From: Kluyvera sp040932435
GTDB taxonomy: Bacteria; Pseudomonadota; Gammaproteobacteria; Enterobacterales; Enterobacteriaceae
Assembly (NCBI RefSeq): GCF_040932435.1
Contig: NZ_JBFQGA010000003.1
Location: 248,001 to 312,000 of the forward strand
Length of the DNA: 64,000 nucleotides
Direction of reading: 5' to 3'
The first letter of the stretch is position 1. Every line of letters starts with the position of its first letter. Below the pieces are notes generated by a model. It saw only the letters and a program-made list of their open reading frames with translations. It was not told the origin of the DNA and made no database searches. Shown one piece after another: positions 1-9,329 of the stretch. Position numbers and translations under genes: made by a program.

Positions 1-606
1 TGCGGCACGGCGATGGACAGCTATCTTATCGATCCGAAGCGTAAACTGCATGTCTGTGGTAATAACCCGACCTGCGATGGCTACGAAATCGAAGAGGGCG
101 AATTCCGCATTAAGGGCTATGACGGCCCGATTGTTGAGTGTGAAAAATGTGGCTCCGAAATGCACCTGAGAATGGGACGTTTTGGCAAGTACATGGCTTG
201 TACCAACGACGAATGTAAAAACACGCGTAAGATTCTGCGTAGCGGTGAAGTTGCGCCGCCGAAAGAAGATCCGGTGCCATTACCGGAGTTGCCTTGCGAG
301 AAGTCAGACGCTTATTTCGTGCTGCGTGATGGTGCCGCTGGGGTCTTCCTTGCTGCTAACACCTTCCCGAAATCGCGTGAAACGCGTGCGCCGCTGGTGG
401 AAGAGCTGTTCCGCTTCCGCGACCGTCTGCCGGAGAAACTGCGTTACTTGGCCGATGCGCCACAGCAGGACCCTGCGGGCAACAAGACGATGATTCGCTT
501 TAGCCGTAAAACCAAACAGCAGTATGCTTCCTCTGAGAAAGATGGGAAAGCAACAGGCTGGTCAGCGTTCTTCGTTGACGGTAAATGGGTTGAAGCCAAA
601 AAGTAA
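1..606 (+). CDS. topA: DNA topoisomerase I, C-terminal part (cut by window edge)
   Basis: This is the last ~201 residues of TopA, open from base 1 in frame 1. Topoisomerase I relaxes negative supercoils by a type IA single-strand passage mechanism; the catalytic core lies outside the window. The visible part carries the C-terminal zinc-ribbon and topoisomerase-like repeats: a Cys cluster CGNNPTC, then CEKCG...GRFGKYMACTNDEC, followed by the basic tail ending VEAKK. These regions bind single-stranded DNA and RNA polymerase in E. coli. The order topA-cysB is the standard enterobacterial one. A strong terminator follows the stop codon. Confidence 0.97.
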   Translation, partial: CGTAMDSYLIDPKRKLHVCGNNPTCDGYEIEEGEFRIKGYDGPIVECEKCGSEMHLRMGRFGKYMACTNDECKNTRKILRSGEVAPPKEDPVPLPELPCEKSDAYFVLRDGAAGVFLAANTFPKSRETRAPLVEELFRFRDRLPEKLRYLADAPQQDPAGNKTMIRFSRKTKQQYASSEKDGKATGWSAFFVDGKWVEAKK

Positions 607-627
607 AGTTGGCAGCATAACGTTGAC

Positions 628-654
628 AAAGGGCCGCATTGCGGCCCTTTTTTA
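628..654 (+). terminator. Intrinsic terminator of topA
   Basis: A GC-rich inverted repeat, aaagggccgc / gcggcccttt with a short att loop, runs directly into a T tract. It lies about 20 nt after the topA stop. Confidence 0.92.
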
Positions 655-786
655 TAACCTCATTATTATTTTTTGTTTCCATCTATACACACTTGCTATT
701 AATGATATAGTGGTTATAGAAAATGCATTTCTTATGCATAAATCGTCTTTATAACCCTTCCCCGAGTGCAGATTGGATACAAGCGC

Positions 787-1761
787 ATGAAATTACAGCA
801 GCTTCGCTATATCGTTGAGGTGGTTAACCATAACCTCAATGTTTCCTCAACCGCTGAAGGGTTATACACCTCGCAGCCCGGCATCAGTAAGCAGGTCAGG
901 ATGCTGGAGGATGAGCTGGGTATCCAGATTTTTGCCCGTAGCGGTAAACACCTGACGCAGGTGACGCCAGCAGGCCAAGAAATCATTCGTATTGCCCGCG
1001 AGGTGCTATCAAAAGTCGACGCCATTAAGTCGGTGGCTGGCGAACACACATGGCCGGATAAAGGCTCCCTGTACGTGGCGACAACCCACACTCAGGCACG
1101 CTACGCGCTGCCGGGTGTCATCAAGGGGTTTATAGAACGCTATCCGCGCGTCTCTTTGCATATGCATCAGGGCTCGCCTACGCAAATTGCGGAAGCGGTA
1201 TCGAAGGGGAACGCCGACTTTGCCATTGCCACGGAAGCGCTGCATCTGTATGACGACCTGGTGATGCTGCCGTGCTACCACTGGAACCGCTCTATCGTGG
1301 TGACGCCGGAGCATCCGCTAGCATCAAAAACCTCGGTGACGATTGAGGAACTGGCGCAGTACCCGCTGGTCACTTATACCTTTGGTTTCACCGGCCGCTC
1401 AGAACTCGATACCGCGTTTAATCGCGCAGGCCTCACTCCGCGCATTGTCTTTACCGCGACTGATGCAGACGTGATTAAAACCTACGTGCGTTTGGGGCTA
1501 GGGGTCGGGGTTATTGCCAGCATGGCGGTCGATCCGGTATCCGATCCGGATCTGGTGAAGCTGGATGCGGAAGGTATCTTCAGCCACAGCACCACCAAAA
1601 TTGGTTTCCGCCGCAGCACCTTCCTGCGCAGTTACATGTATGATTTCATTCAGCGTTTTGCCCCACATTTAACCCGCGATGTGGTTGATACGGCAGTAGC
1701 ACTGCGTTCCAACGAAGACATTGAAGCGATGTTTAACGATATTAAGCTGCCAGAAAAATAA
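787..1761 (+). CDS. cysB: LysR-type transcriptional regulator CysB of cysteine biosynthesis
   Basis: This 324-residue LysR-family activator responds to N-acetylserine/O-acetylserine and switches on sulfate assimilation genes. It has an N-terminal winged helix-turn-helix (about residues 19-38, SSTAEGLYTSQPGISKQ) and a periplasmic-binding-protein-like effector domain. The start was set at the MKLQQLRY methionine, which gives the E. coli length; seven in-frame codons upstream are excluded. yciW, a gene reported to be CysB-linked in E. coli, also lies in this window. The A+T-rich 130 bp upstream should hold its promoter, which is autoregulated in E. coli. Confidence 0.97.
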   Translation: MKLQQLRYIVEVVNHNLNVSSTAEGLYTSQPGISKQVRMLEDELGIQIFARSGKHLTQVTPAGQEIIRIAREVLSKVDAIKSVAGEHTWPDKGSLYVATTHTQARYALPGVIKGFIERYPRVSLHMHQGSPTQIAEAVSKGNADFAIATEALHLYDDLVMLPCYHWNRSIVVTPEHPLASKTSVTIEELAQYPLVTYTFGFTGRSELDTAFNRAGLTPRIVFTATDADVIKTYVRLGLGVGVIASMAVDPVSDPDLVKLDAEGIFSHSTTKIGFRRSTFLRSYMYDFIQRFAPHLTRDVVDTAVALRSNEDIEAMFNDIKLPEK

Positions 1762-1773
1762 TCCTAGCGCATA

Positions 1774-1797
1774 TCCGCCTCTGACAACGGAGGCGGA
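1774..1797 (+). terminator. Inverted repeat after cysB, possible weak terminator
   Basis: An 8-bp perfect stem (tccgcctc / gaggcgga) with an 8-nt loop starts 12 nt after the cysB stop. No continuous T run follows, so it may be a weak or Rho-assisted terminator. The rest of the gap, about 1798-2097, is A+T-rich; I see no gene there and assume it holds the ymiA promoter. Confidence 0.45.
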
Positions 1798-2097
1798 AAA
1801 TCTGTTATTTCCTGCCGTATCTCCCGCCATTAATCCCTTCATTTGTACGGAATTATTGATTAAGAATTGTTTCTATTGGCAACATTGCCGCAAAAGTAGA
1901 AATAAATTTAACGTTAGGCAAACTTATCTGCTCAAATATCTATTTGGCGTCAAAAGAATAAATAAATCTCTTCACAGGATTCGTAAAATCACTGGATTTT
2001 TGCTTAAAATTTACTTAGGATTTATCTCAGTGATGATAAGTTGTAACAATTAATTGGTGTGAAAATGATAAGTAATATCGATTGTGAGAGAGGCGTC

Positions 2098-2214
2098 ATG
2101 GCAGTAGAAAATAAAGGCTCTGGCGTGAAACGCAAAGCATGGTTGAGTGTTTTCCTGGGTTCCGCGCTGTTTTGGGTCGCTATTGCCTTCTTGGTCTGGA
2201 AATTCTGGGGCTGA
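2098..2214 (+). CDS. ymiA: Small single-pass membrane protein YmiA
   Basis: This 38-residue protein has a short basic N-terminus and one hydrophobic helix. The core KRKAWLSVFLGSALFWV closely matches the E. coli YmiA core, and the protein ends FLVWKFWG. The start was chosen because gagagg sits 6 nt upstream. An in-frame ATG at 2065 would add 11 residues but has a poor ribosome site. Its function is unknown. It lies 2 nt before yciX, so the two are almost certainly translated from one transcript. Confidence 0.85.
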   Translation: MAVENKGSGVKRKAWLSVFLGSALFWVAIAFLVWKFWG

Positions 2215-2216
2215 GT

Positions 2217-2384
2217 ATGCTGACGTCCGAACGTGTCAAACCTGTGAAACCGCATGCCCCTGCGGCAAAGAAACCGCCCGCCGAAAAAAATAATAAAGTC
2301 GATGTTCCTGATGAGTGGAAATTGACGCCTGAACAAAAGGATTTTATTGATTTGTTCAATCAAAATGAGAATAAAAAGCAATAA
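2217..2384 (+). CDS. yciX: Small protein YciX
   Basis: This is a 55-residue, hydrophilic, Lys/Pro-rich protein (MLTSERVKPVKPH...EQKDFIDLFNQNENKKQ) of unknown function. E. coli YciX has the same length and the same place between ymiA and acnA. It starts 2 nt after the ymiA stop, implying translational coupling. An upstream in-frame ATG at 2139 lies inside ymiA and was not used. Confidence 0.8.
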   Translation: MLTSERVKPVKPHAPAAKKPPAEKNNKVDVPDEWKLTPEQKDFIDLFNQNENKKQ

Positions 2385-2590
2385 GCTCAGGGTTATTATT
2401 CGCCTTTCATCTCCCGTACCTCTACGTAATAATTCCTTTCTCTGCTACTAATTCCATACGGTTGCTAGTTCTATTAACCCGTTGATCGTATTTATCAATC
2501 TGAGCCTTTTCCCGGTGATATCCGCTGGGTGTGTTATCTTTTATATATCCCCTAAGGAGAGTCGCACTACCCGCTATTTAAGGAGGAGCT

Positions 2591-5266
2591 ATGTCGTTAA
2601 CACTACGAGAGACCTGCAAGGATACGCTCCAGGTCGATAATAAAACTTACCATTACTACAGTCTGGCGCTGGCCGCCAATACCTTGGGAAATCTCTCCCG
2701 CCTGCCTAAATCCCTTAAAGTTCTGCTCGAAAACCTGCTTCGCTGGCAGGATGGCGATTCGGTCACCGCCGACGACATTCAGGCATTAGCCGGCTGGTTG
2801 AAAAGCGCCCACGCTGACCGGGAAATAGCCTATCGTCCGGCCCGTGTCCTGATGCAGGATTTCACCGGCGTACCGGCAGTGGTCGATCTTGCCGCCATGC
2901 GTGAGGCGGTGAAGCGTTTGGGGGGCGATACCCGAAAGGTTAACCCGCTCTCGCCGGTCGATCTGGTGATTGACCACTCGGTGACCGTAGACCGCTTTGG
3001 CGATGATGACGCCTTTGACGAAAACGTCCGTCTGGAGATGTCGCGTAACCATGAACGCTATACCTTCTTACGCTGGGGCCAGCAGGCGTTTAGCCAGTTC
3101 CGCGTGGTGCCGCCGGGCACCGGGATTTGTCATCAGGTTAACTTGGAATATCTCGGTAAAGCGGTCTGGAGCGAACAACAGGGCGATGAGTGGGTTGCCT
3201 ATCCTGACACGCTGGTCGGTACCGACTCGCATACCACCATGATTAACGGCCTCGGCGTATTGGGTTGGGGCGTAGGCGGGATTGAGGCTGAGGCGGCAAT
3301 GTTAGGCCAGCCCGTTTCAATGCTGATTCCGGATGTGGTCGGTTTCAAACTGACCGGCAAACTCCGCGAAGGGATCACCGCTACCGACCTAGTGCTGACG
3401 GTCACACAGATGCTACGCAAGCTGGGCGTGGTGGGCAAATTTGTTGAATTTTACGGTGATGGTCTGGATTCATTACCGTTAGCCGATAGGGCAACCATCG
3501 CCAATATGGCGCCGGAATATGGCGCAACCTGTGGCTTCTTCCCGCTTGATGATGTCACGCTTTCCTACATGCGCCTTAGCGGACGCAGTGATGAACAAGT
3601 TGCCTTGGTGGAGGCCTACGCGAAAGCGCAGGGGATGTGGCGCAATCTAGGGGATGAACCAGTATTCACCGATAGCTTAGCCTTGGATATGGCCGATGTT
3701 GAGGCCAGCCTTGCTGGCCCGAAACGGCCACAGGATCGCGTGGCGCTTGGCAACGTGCCGCAGGCATTTAATGCCGCCACCGAGCTTGAGGTCAATGTTG
3801 CTGATGCAGTTAAACCGTCGGTCGATTTTACGCTAAACGGCCAGACCCATGCGCTGCCTGAAGGGGCCGTGGTGATTGCCGCCATCACGTCATGTACCAA
3901 TACCTCGAATCCTAACGTGCTGATGGCCGCCGGGCTGCTGGCCAAAAATGCTGTGAAGCGCGGCCTGCTGCCAAAACCGTGGGTCAAGGCGTCACTGGCC
4001 CCAGGTTCTAAGGTGGTATCCGACTATCTGGCACATGCTGGACTCACGCCGTACCTTGATAATCTCGGCTTTAACCTTGTGGGATATGGTTGCACAACCT
4101 GTATCGGTAACTCCGGTCCGCTGCTCGAACCGATTGAAGCTGCCATCAAACAAGGTGATCTGACGGTCGGGGCGGTGCTTTCCGGCAACCGTAACTTTGA
4201 GGGCCGTATTCATCCGCTGGTGAAAACTAACTGGCTGGCTTCACCGCCGCTGGTGGTTGCGTATGCGTTGGCGGGCAATATGAAGCTCAACCTAATCCAC
4301 GAACCGTTGGGTGTCGACGCTCAAGGTGCGCCGGTTTTCCTGAAAGATATCTGGCCGAGCAGCGAAGAGATCGCGCAAGCGGTACAGCAGGTTTCTACGG
4401 AAATGTTCCATAAGGAATATGCCGAAGTGTTTGCCGGTACACCGGAGTGGAAGTCGATTAGCGTACCGGCTTCGGATACCTATGGCTGGCAGGAGGATTC
4501 GACCTATATTCGTCTGTCGCCGTTCTTTGACGAAATGGGCGTCACCCCCGATCCGGTGCAGGATATTCACGGCGCTAGGGTGCTGGCGATGCTGGGCGAT
4601 TCGGTCACTACCGACCATATCTCACCGGCGGGCAGTATCAAAGCGGATAGCCCCGCCGGACGTTACCTTCAGGAAAACGGTGTTGCCAACCGTGACTTCA
4701 ACTCCTACGGTTCTCGTCGCGGTAACCACTTGGTGATGATGCGCGGGACGTTTGCCAACATTCGTATTCGTAACGAAATGGTCCCCGGCGTAGAGGGGGG
4801 AATGACGCGTCTGTTGCCGGGAAATGACGTGATGTCGATTTATGACGCGGCTATGCGGTATCAGGAGCAGGGGACGCCGCTGGCGGTGATTGCCGGTAAG
4901 GAATACGGTTCTGGTTCCAGCCGCGACTGGGCAGCGAAAGGACCGCGTTTACTCGGTGTACGGGTGGTTATCGCCGAATCCTTTGAACGTATCCACCGCT
5001 CGAACCTGATTGGTATGGGGATTTTGCCGCTGGAGTTTGCGCCGGGTGAAACGCGCAAAACGCTGAATCTCACCGGGGAGGAACGGATAGATATTACGGG
5101 ACTTAATCAATTGCAGCCGGGAGCGACAATTTCGGTATTACTGACGCGTCCGGATGGTCAGCAGCAGACGCTGGCCTGTCGTTGCCGCATTGATACTGCG
5201 ACAGAGCTTACCTACTACCAAAACGACGGCATACTGCACTACGTCATTCGAAATATGCTGGCTTAA
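2591..5266 (+). CDS. acnA: Aconitate hydratase A
   Basis: AcnA interconverts citrate and isocitrate in the TCA and glyoxylate cycles. It is the stress/stationary-phase aconitase and, as apo-protein, an RNA binder. It is 891 residues, the E. coli length. The three [4Fe-4S] ligands are visible as SCTNTSNP and GYGCTTCIGN, and the swivelling domain carries YGSGSSRDWAAKG. The ribosome site aaggaggag lies 5 nt upstream of the ATG and is near-perfect. The ~200-bp upstream region should hold the promoters, which respond to SoxRS, FNR and RpoS in E. coli; no site could be assigned with confidence. Confidence 0.98.
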   Translation: MSLTLRETCKDTLQVDNKTYHYYSLALAANTLGNLSRLPKSLKVLLENLLRWQDGDSVTADDIQALAGWLKSAHADREIAYRPARVLMQDFTGVPAVVDLAAMREAVKRLGGDTRKVNPLSPVDLVIDHSVTVDRFGDDDAFDENVRLEMSRNHERYTFLRWGQQAFSQFRVVPPGTGICHQVNLEYLGKAVWSEQQGDEWVAYPDTLVGTDSHTTMINGLGVLGWGVGGIEAEAAMLGQPVSMLIPDVVGFKLTGKLREGITATDLVLTVTQMLRKLGVVGKFVEFYGDGLDSLPLADRATIANMAPEYGATCGFFPLDDVTLSYMRLSGRSDEQVALVEAYAKAQGMWRNLGDEPVFTDSLALDMADVEASLAGPKRPQDRVALGNVPQAFNAATELEVNVADAVKPSVDFTLNGQTHALPEGAVVIAAITSCTNTSNPNVLMAAGLLAKNAVKRGLLPKPWVKASLAPGSKVVSDYLAHAGLTPYLDNLGFNLVGYGCTTCIGNSGPLLEPIEAAIKQGDLTVGAVLSGNRNFEGRIHPLVKTNWLASPPLVVAYALAGNMKLNLIHEPLGVDAQGAPVFLKDIWPSSEEIAQAVQQVSTEMFHKEYAEVFAGTPEWKSISVPASDTYGWQEDSTYIRLSPFFDEMGVTPDPVQDIHGARVLAMLGDSVTTDHISPAGSIKADSPAGRYLQENGVANRDFNSYGSRRGNHLVMMRGTFANIRIRNEMVPGVEGGMTRLLPGNDVMSIYDAAMRYQEQGTPLAVIAGKEYGSGSSRDWAAKGPRLLGVRVVIAESFERIHRSNLIGMGILPLEFAPGETRKTLNLTGEERIDITGLNQLQPGATISVLLTRPDGQQQTLACRCRIDTATELTYYQNDGILHYVIRNMLA

Positions 5267-5273
5267 AAACAAT

Positions 5274-5296
5274 GGGGCCGATAGATAATCGGCCCC
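5274..5296. terminator. Terminator between convergent acnA and ribA
   Basis: A 9-bp perfect stem (ggggccgat / atcggcccc) with a 5-nt loop lies between the two convergent stops. On the minus strand it is followed by attgttttt, so it serves ribA best. On the plus strand it may still stop acnA transcripts weakly. Confidence 0.8.
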
Positions 5297-5307
5297 AAAA
5301 TCAACGG

Positions 5308-5898
5308 TTATTGCTTGAGCAGATGCCCCATCTTTTCCGCTTTGGTATCAAGATAGTGGGCATTTTTGGGATTACGCCCCACGATCAAAGGCACGCGTTC
5401 AACAATGTTGATCCCCGCTTCGCTGAGGATTTCGACCTTTTTCGGGTTGTTGGTCAGCAGACGCACGGCGTCCACGCCCAGCAGCTTGAACATATCAGCA
5501 CACAGGGTGAAGTCACGTTCGTCGGCGGCAAAGCCCAGTTGGTGGTTGGCTTCGACGGTATCGTAGCCCTGATCCTGCAGCGCATAGGCGCGAATTTTAT
5601 TCAGCAGGCCGATATTACGACCTTCCTGACGGTGGTACAGCAGGATACCGCGGCCTTCTTCCGCAATGTGCGACAGCGCAGCTTCAAGTTGGAAACCACA
5701 ATCACAGCGCAGACTAAACAGCGCATCGCCGGTCAGACACTCAGAATGAACCCGCGACAGCACGGGTGTTTGCCCAGTAATATCACCAAAAACCAGCGCT
5801 ACGTGATCGTGCCCGGTTGCCAGTTCTTCAAAACCCACCATCAGGAAATCGCCCCAAGGGGTTGGCAGTTTGGCTTCTGCCACACGTTTAAGCTGCAT
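5308..5898 (-). CDS. ribA: GTP cyclohydrolase II
   Basis: RibA catalyses the first step of riboflavin synthesis: GTP to 2,5-diamino-6-ribosylamino-pyrimidinone phosphate, formate and pyrophosphate. It is 196 residues, the E. coli length. The zinc-binding cysteines are in HSECLTGDALFSLRCDCG, and the catalytic region carries YHRQEGRNIGL. It is transcribed divergently from pgpB across a 168-bp region that should hold both promoters; ribA is SoxRS-inducible in E. coli. Confidence 0.97.
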   Translation of the reverse strand: MQLKRVAEAKLPTPWGDFLMVGFEELATGHDHVALVFGDITGQTPVLSRVHSECLTGDALFSLRCDCGFQLEAALSHIAEEGRGILLYHRQEGRNIGLLNKIRAYALQDQGYDTVEANHQLGFAADERDFTLCADMFKLLGVDAVRLLTNNPKKVEILSEAGINIVERVPLIVGRNPKNAHYLDTKAEKMGHLLKQ

Positions 5899-6066
5899 GT
5901 GATTCTCCAGATTATCTCAGCGCCAGCGACGCCTTCTCTTTTGCCTTATTTTGCCACAACGTGCTTTACTTCACCTAATGGTGCGCGGGCAACCGCCGTT
6001 AAAGCGCACAATTTTGACATGTTATTTTTCGCTAACGTTGTGACATTGATGGAAAAAGGAACAGAA

Positions 6067-6798
6067 ATGCGCGCTATTGCCGGACGCACGACACTCGCCG
6101 CCGCCATACTATTACTTATGCCGTTTGCCGTCTGGTTGACCGGATGGCAGTGGCTTCCCGCACCGAGCGGATGGGGCCTGCATACGCTATACGCAATTAC
6201 CGAAACCGTAACGCAACCGTGGGGAATCATCACCCATCTGGTGCTATGTGCTGTGGTTTTATGGCGACTCAAGCCAAATATTCGTGGAACAGTGATTTTG
6301 ATTACCATTCTCAGTGCTACGGTGCTGTTGGGACAAGGGGCGAAATCGCTGGTTAAGGAACGGGTGCAGGAACCGAGGCCGTTTGTACTGTGGCTTGAAA
6401 AAACACAGCAAATTCCGGTAGCGCAGTTCTACACTTTAAAGCGTAAAGAGCGCAGTGCGCTGGTGAAAGAACAGTTGGCGCAACAAAATGAAATCCCGGG
6501 TTTTTTACGTCATCATTGGCAAAAGGAAACCGGATATGCCTTCCCATCGGGCCACACAATGTTTGCTGCCACGTGGGCATTGCTGCTGGTGGGATTGCTA
6601 TGGTCACGACGCCATGCGCTGGGACTGGCGTTGGCAATGGCATGGGCAATCGGTGTGATGGCAAGCCGTCTGCTGTTAGGCATGCACTGGCCGTTGGATT
6701 TAATGGTGGCAACGGTCATGTCATGGCTATTGGCGACGCTGGCGTGCTGGTTGGCCCAACGTTTCGCCGGATTGCCGGAAAAAGAGACATATAATTGA
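6067..6798 (+). CDS. pgpB: Phosphatidylglycerophosphatase B / undecaprenyl-diphosphate phosphatase
   Basis: This 243-residue inner-membrane PAP2 phosphatase dephosphorylates phosphatidylglycerophosphate and undecaprenyl diphosphate on the periplasmic side. The three PAP2 signature blocks are present: KERVQEPRP, PSGHTMFAA and SRLLLGMHWPLD, with the catalytic histidines in the last two. Several hydrophobic helices surround them. The start at MRAIAGRT follows an aaagga ribosome site and matches the E. coli start. The frame stays open far upstream, but that part is antisense to ribA and was excluded. Confidence 0.95.
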   Translation: MRAIAGRTTLAAAILLLMPFAVWLTGWQWLPAPSGWGLHTLYAITETVTQPWGIITHLVLCAVVLWRLKPNIRGTVILITILSATVLLGQGAKSLVKERVQEPRPFVLWLEKTQQIPVAQFYTLKRKERSALVKEQLAQQNEIPGFLRHHWQKETGYAFPSGHTMFAATWALLLVGLLWSRRHALGLALAMAWAIGVMASRLLLGMHWPLDLMVATVMSWLLATLACWLAQRFAGLPEKETYN

Positions 6799-6961
6799 GG
6801 GCGCGACGGCGGGAAAAGAGGAAAGGGTTGATTTTCATCGCAGTTACCCTCAGATCCTTGTCCTACGGCACGGTTTTCCATTTCGTCGTCGCGGTGAAGA
6901 TGTTATTTTATAAGGCTGGGTGCTGTGTATACACTGCAGAAGCCGCATAACGGGAAGTAAT

Positions 6962-7270
6962 GTGAAATACCTACTCATTTTCTTATTAGTGTTAGCGATC
7001 TTCGTCATCTCCGTGACGCTGGGGGCGCAAAACGATCAGCTTGTGACCTTCAACTATTTGCTGGCGCAGGGTGAATTTCGAATTTCGACCTTGCTGGCGG
7101 TGCTGTTTGCCGTGGGGTTTGCTATTGGCTGGTTGGTCTGTGGCCTGTTCTGGTTACGCGTGCGCGTCTCACTGATGCGGGCCGAACGTAAGATTAAAAG
7201 ACTGGAGCAGCAGATTGCGCCAGATACGGTCACACCGGAAACCCCGGCGACCCCGATGGCGAAGGAATAA
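6962..7270 (+). CDS. lapA: Lipopolysaccharide assembly protein A
   Basis: LapA is a 102-residue inner-membrane protein with two N-terminal helices (about residues 2-20 and 40-63) and a cytoplasmic coiled-coil tail rich in Lys/Glu. It works with LapB in LPS assembly quality control. The start is GTG, giving MKYLLIFLLVLAIFV as in E. coli; the overlapping ATG one frame away stops at once. It sits 6 nt before lapB, so the pair forms one operon, which is heat-shock linked in E. coli. Confidence 0.93.
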   Translation: MKYLLIFLLVLAIFVISVTLGAQNDQLVTFNYLLAQGEFRISTLLAVLFAVGFAIGWLVCGLFWLRVRVSLMRAERKIKRLEQQIAPDTVTPETPATPMAKE

Positions 7271-7276
7271 TTAGCT

Positions 7277-8446
7277 ATGCTGGAGTTGTTGTTTCTGCTT
7301 TTACCCGTCGCCGCCGCGTATGGTTGGTATATGGGGCGCAGAAGTGCACAACAGTCCAAACAGGACGAAGCGAACCGCCTGTCGCGTGACTACGTGGCAG
7401 GGGTTAACTTTCTTTTAAGCAACCAGCAGGATAAAGCGGTTGACCTGTTCCTCGATATGCTCAAAGAGGACACCGGCACCGTCGAAGCGCACCTGACACT
7501 GGGCAACCTGTTCCGCTCTCGCGGCGAGGTTGACCGTGCTATCCGCATCCACCAAACCCTGATGGAAAGCGCCTCTCTGACCTATGACCAGCGCCTGCTG
7601 GCAGTCCAACAGCTTGGCCGCGATTACATGGCGGCAGGGATGTACGATCGCGCCGAGGACATGTTCAATCAGTTGGTTGATGAAACCGACTTCCGCATAA
7701 GCGCTTTGCAGCAGCTGCTGCAAATCTATCAGTCGACCAGCGATTGGCAAAAAGCGATTGATACCGCTGAACGTTTGGTCAAGCTTGGCAAAGACAAACA
7801 CCGCGGCGAAATTGCCCATTTCTGGTGCGAGCTGGCGCTGCAACAGATGGGCAATGACGAACTGGACAAAGCCATTTCGTTGCTCAAGCGTGGCGCATCG
7901 GCCGATCCGTCAAGCGCGCGTGTTTCCATCATGATGGGGCGTGCGTGGATAGCGAAGGGCGATTACACCAAAGCGATGGATAGCCTGCTGCGAGTCATCG
8001 AACAGGATAAAGAGCTGGTCAGTGAAACCCTGGAGATGCTGCAAACCTGCTATCACCAATTGGGTAAAAACAGCGAGTGGGAACATTTCTTACAGCGTTG
8101 CGTGGAAGAAAATACCGGAGCGACTGCTGAACTGATGCTGGCTCAGGTGGTTGAGCAGGGTAAAGGCAGTGAAGTGGCTCAGACCTATGTTACACGTCAG
8201 CTGCAGCGTCACCCGACGATGCGTGTCTTCCATAAATTGATGGATTACCACCTCAACGAGGCGGAAGAAGGGCGCGCCAAAGAGAGTTTAATGGTGCTGC
8301 GTGACATGGTTGGTGAACAGGTACGCAGTAAACCCCGCTATCGTTGTCAGAAGTGTGGTTTTACCGCCTACACGCTGTATTGGCACTGCCCGTCCTGTCG
8401 GGCATGGTCGACGATTAAACCTATTCGTGGGCTAGACGGCCAGTAA
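7277..8446 (+). CDS. lapB: Lipopolysaccharide assembly protein B (TPR/rubredoxin protein)
   Basis: LapB is an N-terminally membrane-anchored cytoplasmic protein that delivers LpxC to the FtsH protease, limiting LPS synthesis. Its activity is checked by YejM/PbgA. It is 389 residues, the E. coli length: a short hydrophobic anchor, a long run of TPR helices, and a C-terminal rubredoxin-type metal knuckle with CQKCG and CPSC pairs. The close spacing to lapA fits joint expression. Confidence 0.96.
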   Translation: MLELLFLLLPVAAAYGWYMGRRSAQQSKQDEANRLSRDYVAGVNFLLSNQQDKAVDLFLDMLKEDTGTVEAHLTLGNLFRSRGEVDRAIRIHQTLMESASLTYDQRLLAVQQLGRDYMAAGMYDRAEDMFNQLVDETDFRISALQQLLQIYQSTSDWQKAIDTAERLVKLGKDKHRGEIAHFWCELALQQMGNDELDKAISLLKRGASADPSSARVSIMMGRAWIAKGDYTKAMDSLLRVIEQDKELVSETLEMLQTCYHQLGKNSEWEHFLQRCVEENTGATAELMLAQVVEQGKGSEVAQTYVTRQLQRHPTMRVFHKLMDYHLNEAEEGRAKESLMVLRDMVGEQVRSKPRYRCQKCGFTAYTLYWHCPSCRAWSTIKPIRGLDGQ

Positions 8447-8594
8447 CGTCAAAAAAAGCCTGCTTTGAGACAAGATACTCTAATTTCCCCCCCAGCGCGG
8501 GACGCCGGCATTGTGCGTGCTGGGTCGTGCAGGTAGAATGCTGCCCGTTTACCTTTTCCGCACCCCGCGTGCCCATCAATAAGAAGGTCCAGTC

Positions 8595-9329
8595 ATGTCC
8601 GTTGCTTCATCTTCTTCCCGTGTCGTTACATCCTCTCCTGTTGTTGTTGCTCTCGACTATGATAATCGCGATAAGGCGCTGGCCTTTGTTGACCGTATCG
8701 ATCCACGCGACTGCCGCCTGAAAGTTGGCAAAGAGATGTTTACGCTGTTCGGCCCACAGCTGGTGCGTGATTTACAGCAGCGCGGTTTTGATATCTTCCT
8801 GGATCTGAAATTCCACGATATCCCAAATACCACGGCGCATGCGGTAGCAGCGGCGGCGGATCTCGGGGTTTGGATGGTCAACGTCCACGCTTCCGGCGGA
8901 GCAAGAATGATGACCGCTGCGCGTGAAGCGCTGGCACCTTTTGGCAAAGATGCGCCGTTACTGATTGCGGTGACGGTGTTGACCAGCATGGAATCCAGCG
9001 ACTTGCTGGATTTAGGCATTGCGCTATCACCGGCTGACTATGCGGCGAAACTGGCTATGCTTACGAAAAACTGCGGTTTGGATGGCGTCGTATGCTCGGC
9101 TCAGGAAGCGGTGCGCTTCAAGCAGGAATTAGGTCAGGCGTTTAAACTGATTACTCCGGGGATCCGTCCTGCGGGCAGCGATGCGGGCGATCAGCGTCGC
9201 ATTATGACCCCAGAGCAGGCGAAAACGTCGGGCGTTGACTACATGGTTATCGGACGCCCGGTGACGCAGTCCGCCGATCCCGCGCAGACCCTGCGTGACA
9301 TTAACGCATCGTTGAACTTGGGGGCGTAA
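8595..9329 (+). CDS. pyrF: Orotidine 5'-phosphate decarboxylase
   Basis: PyrF converts OMP to UMP, the last step of de novo pyrimidine synthesis. It is 244 residues, a TIM-barrel enzyme with the catalytic Lys/Asp array in DLKFHDIPNT and the phosphate-binding VIGRPVTQS near the C-terminus. The ATG follows an aagaaggtc ribosome site. Its stop overlaps the yciH start (TAATG), so the two genes are translationally coupled. Confidence 0.97.
   Translation: MSVASSSSRVVTSSPVVVALDYDNRDKALAFVDRIDPRDCRLKVGKEMFTLFGPQLVRDLQQRGFDIFLDLKFHDIPNTTAHAVAAAADLGVWMVNVHASGGARMMTAAREALAPFGKDAPLLIAVTVLTSMESSDLLDLGIALSPADYAAKLAMLTKNCGLDGVVCSAQEAVRFKQELGQAFKLITPGIRPAGSDAGDQRRIMTPEQAKTSGVDYMVIGRPVTQSADPAQTLRDINASLNLGA

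Noticed and set aside
2482..2498. FNR-like inverted repeat (ttgat ... atcaa) upstream of acnA
   Set aside because: The spacer is 7 bases instead of 4, so it does not fit an FNR site.
5272..6066. Long N-terminal extension in frame with pgpB
   Set aside because: It is antisense to intact ribA. The PAP2 protein starts cleanly at 6067 with a ribosome site.
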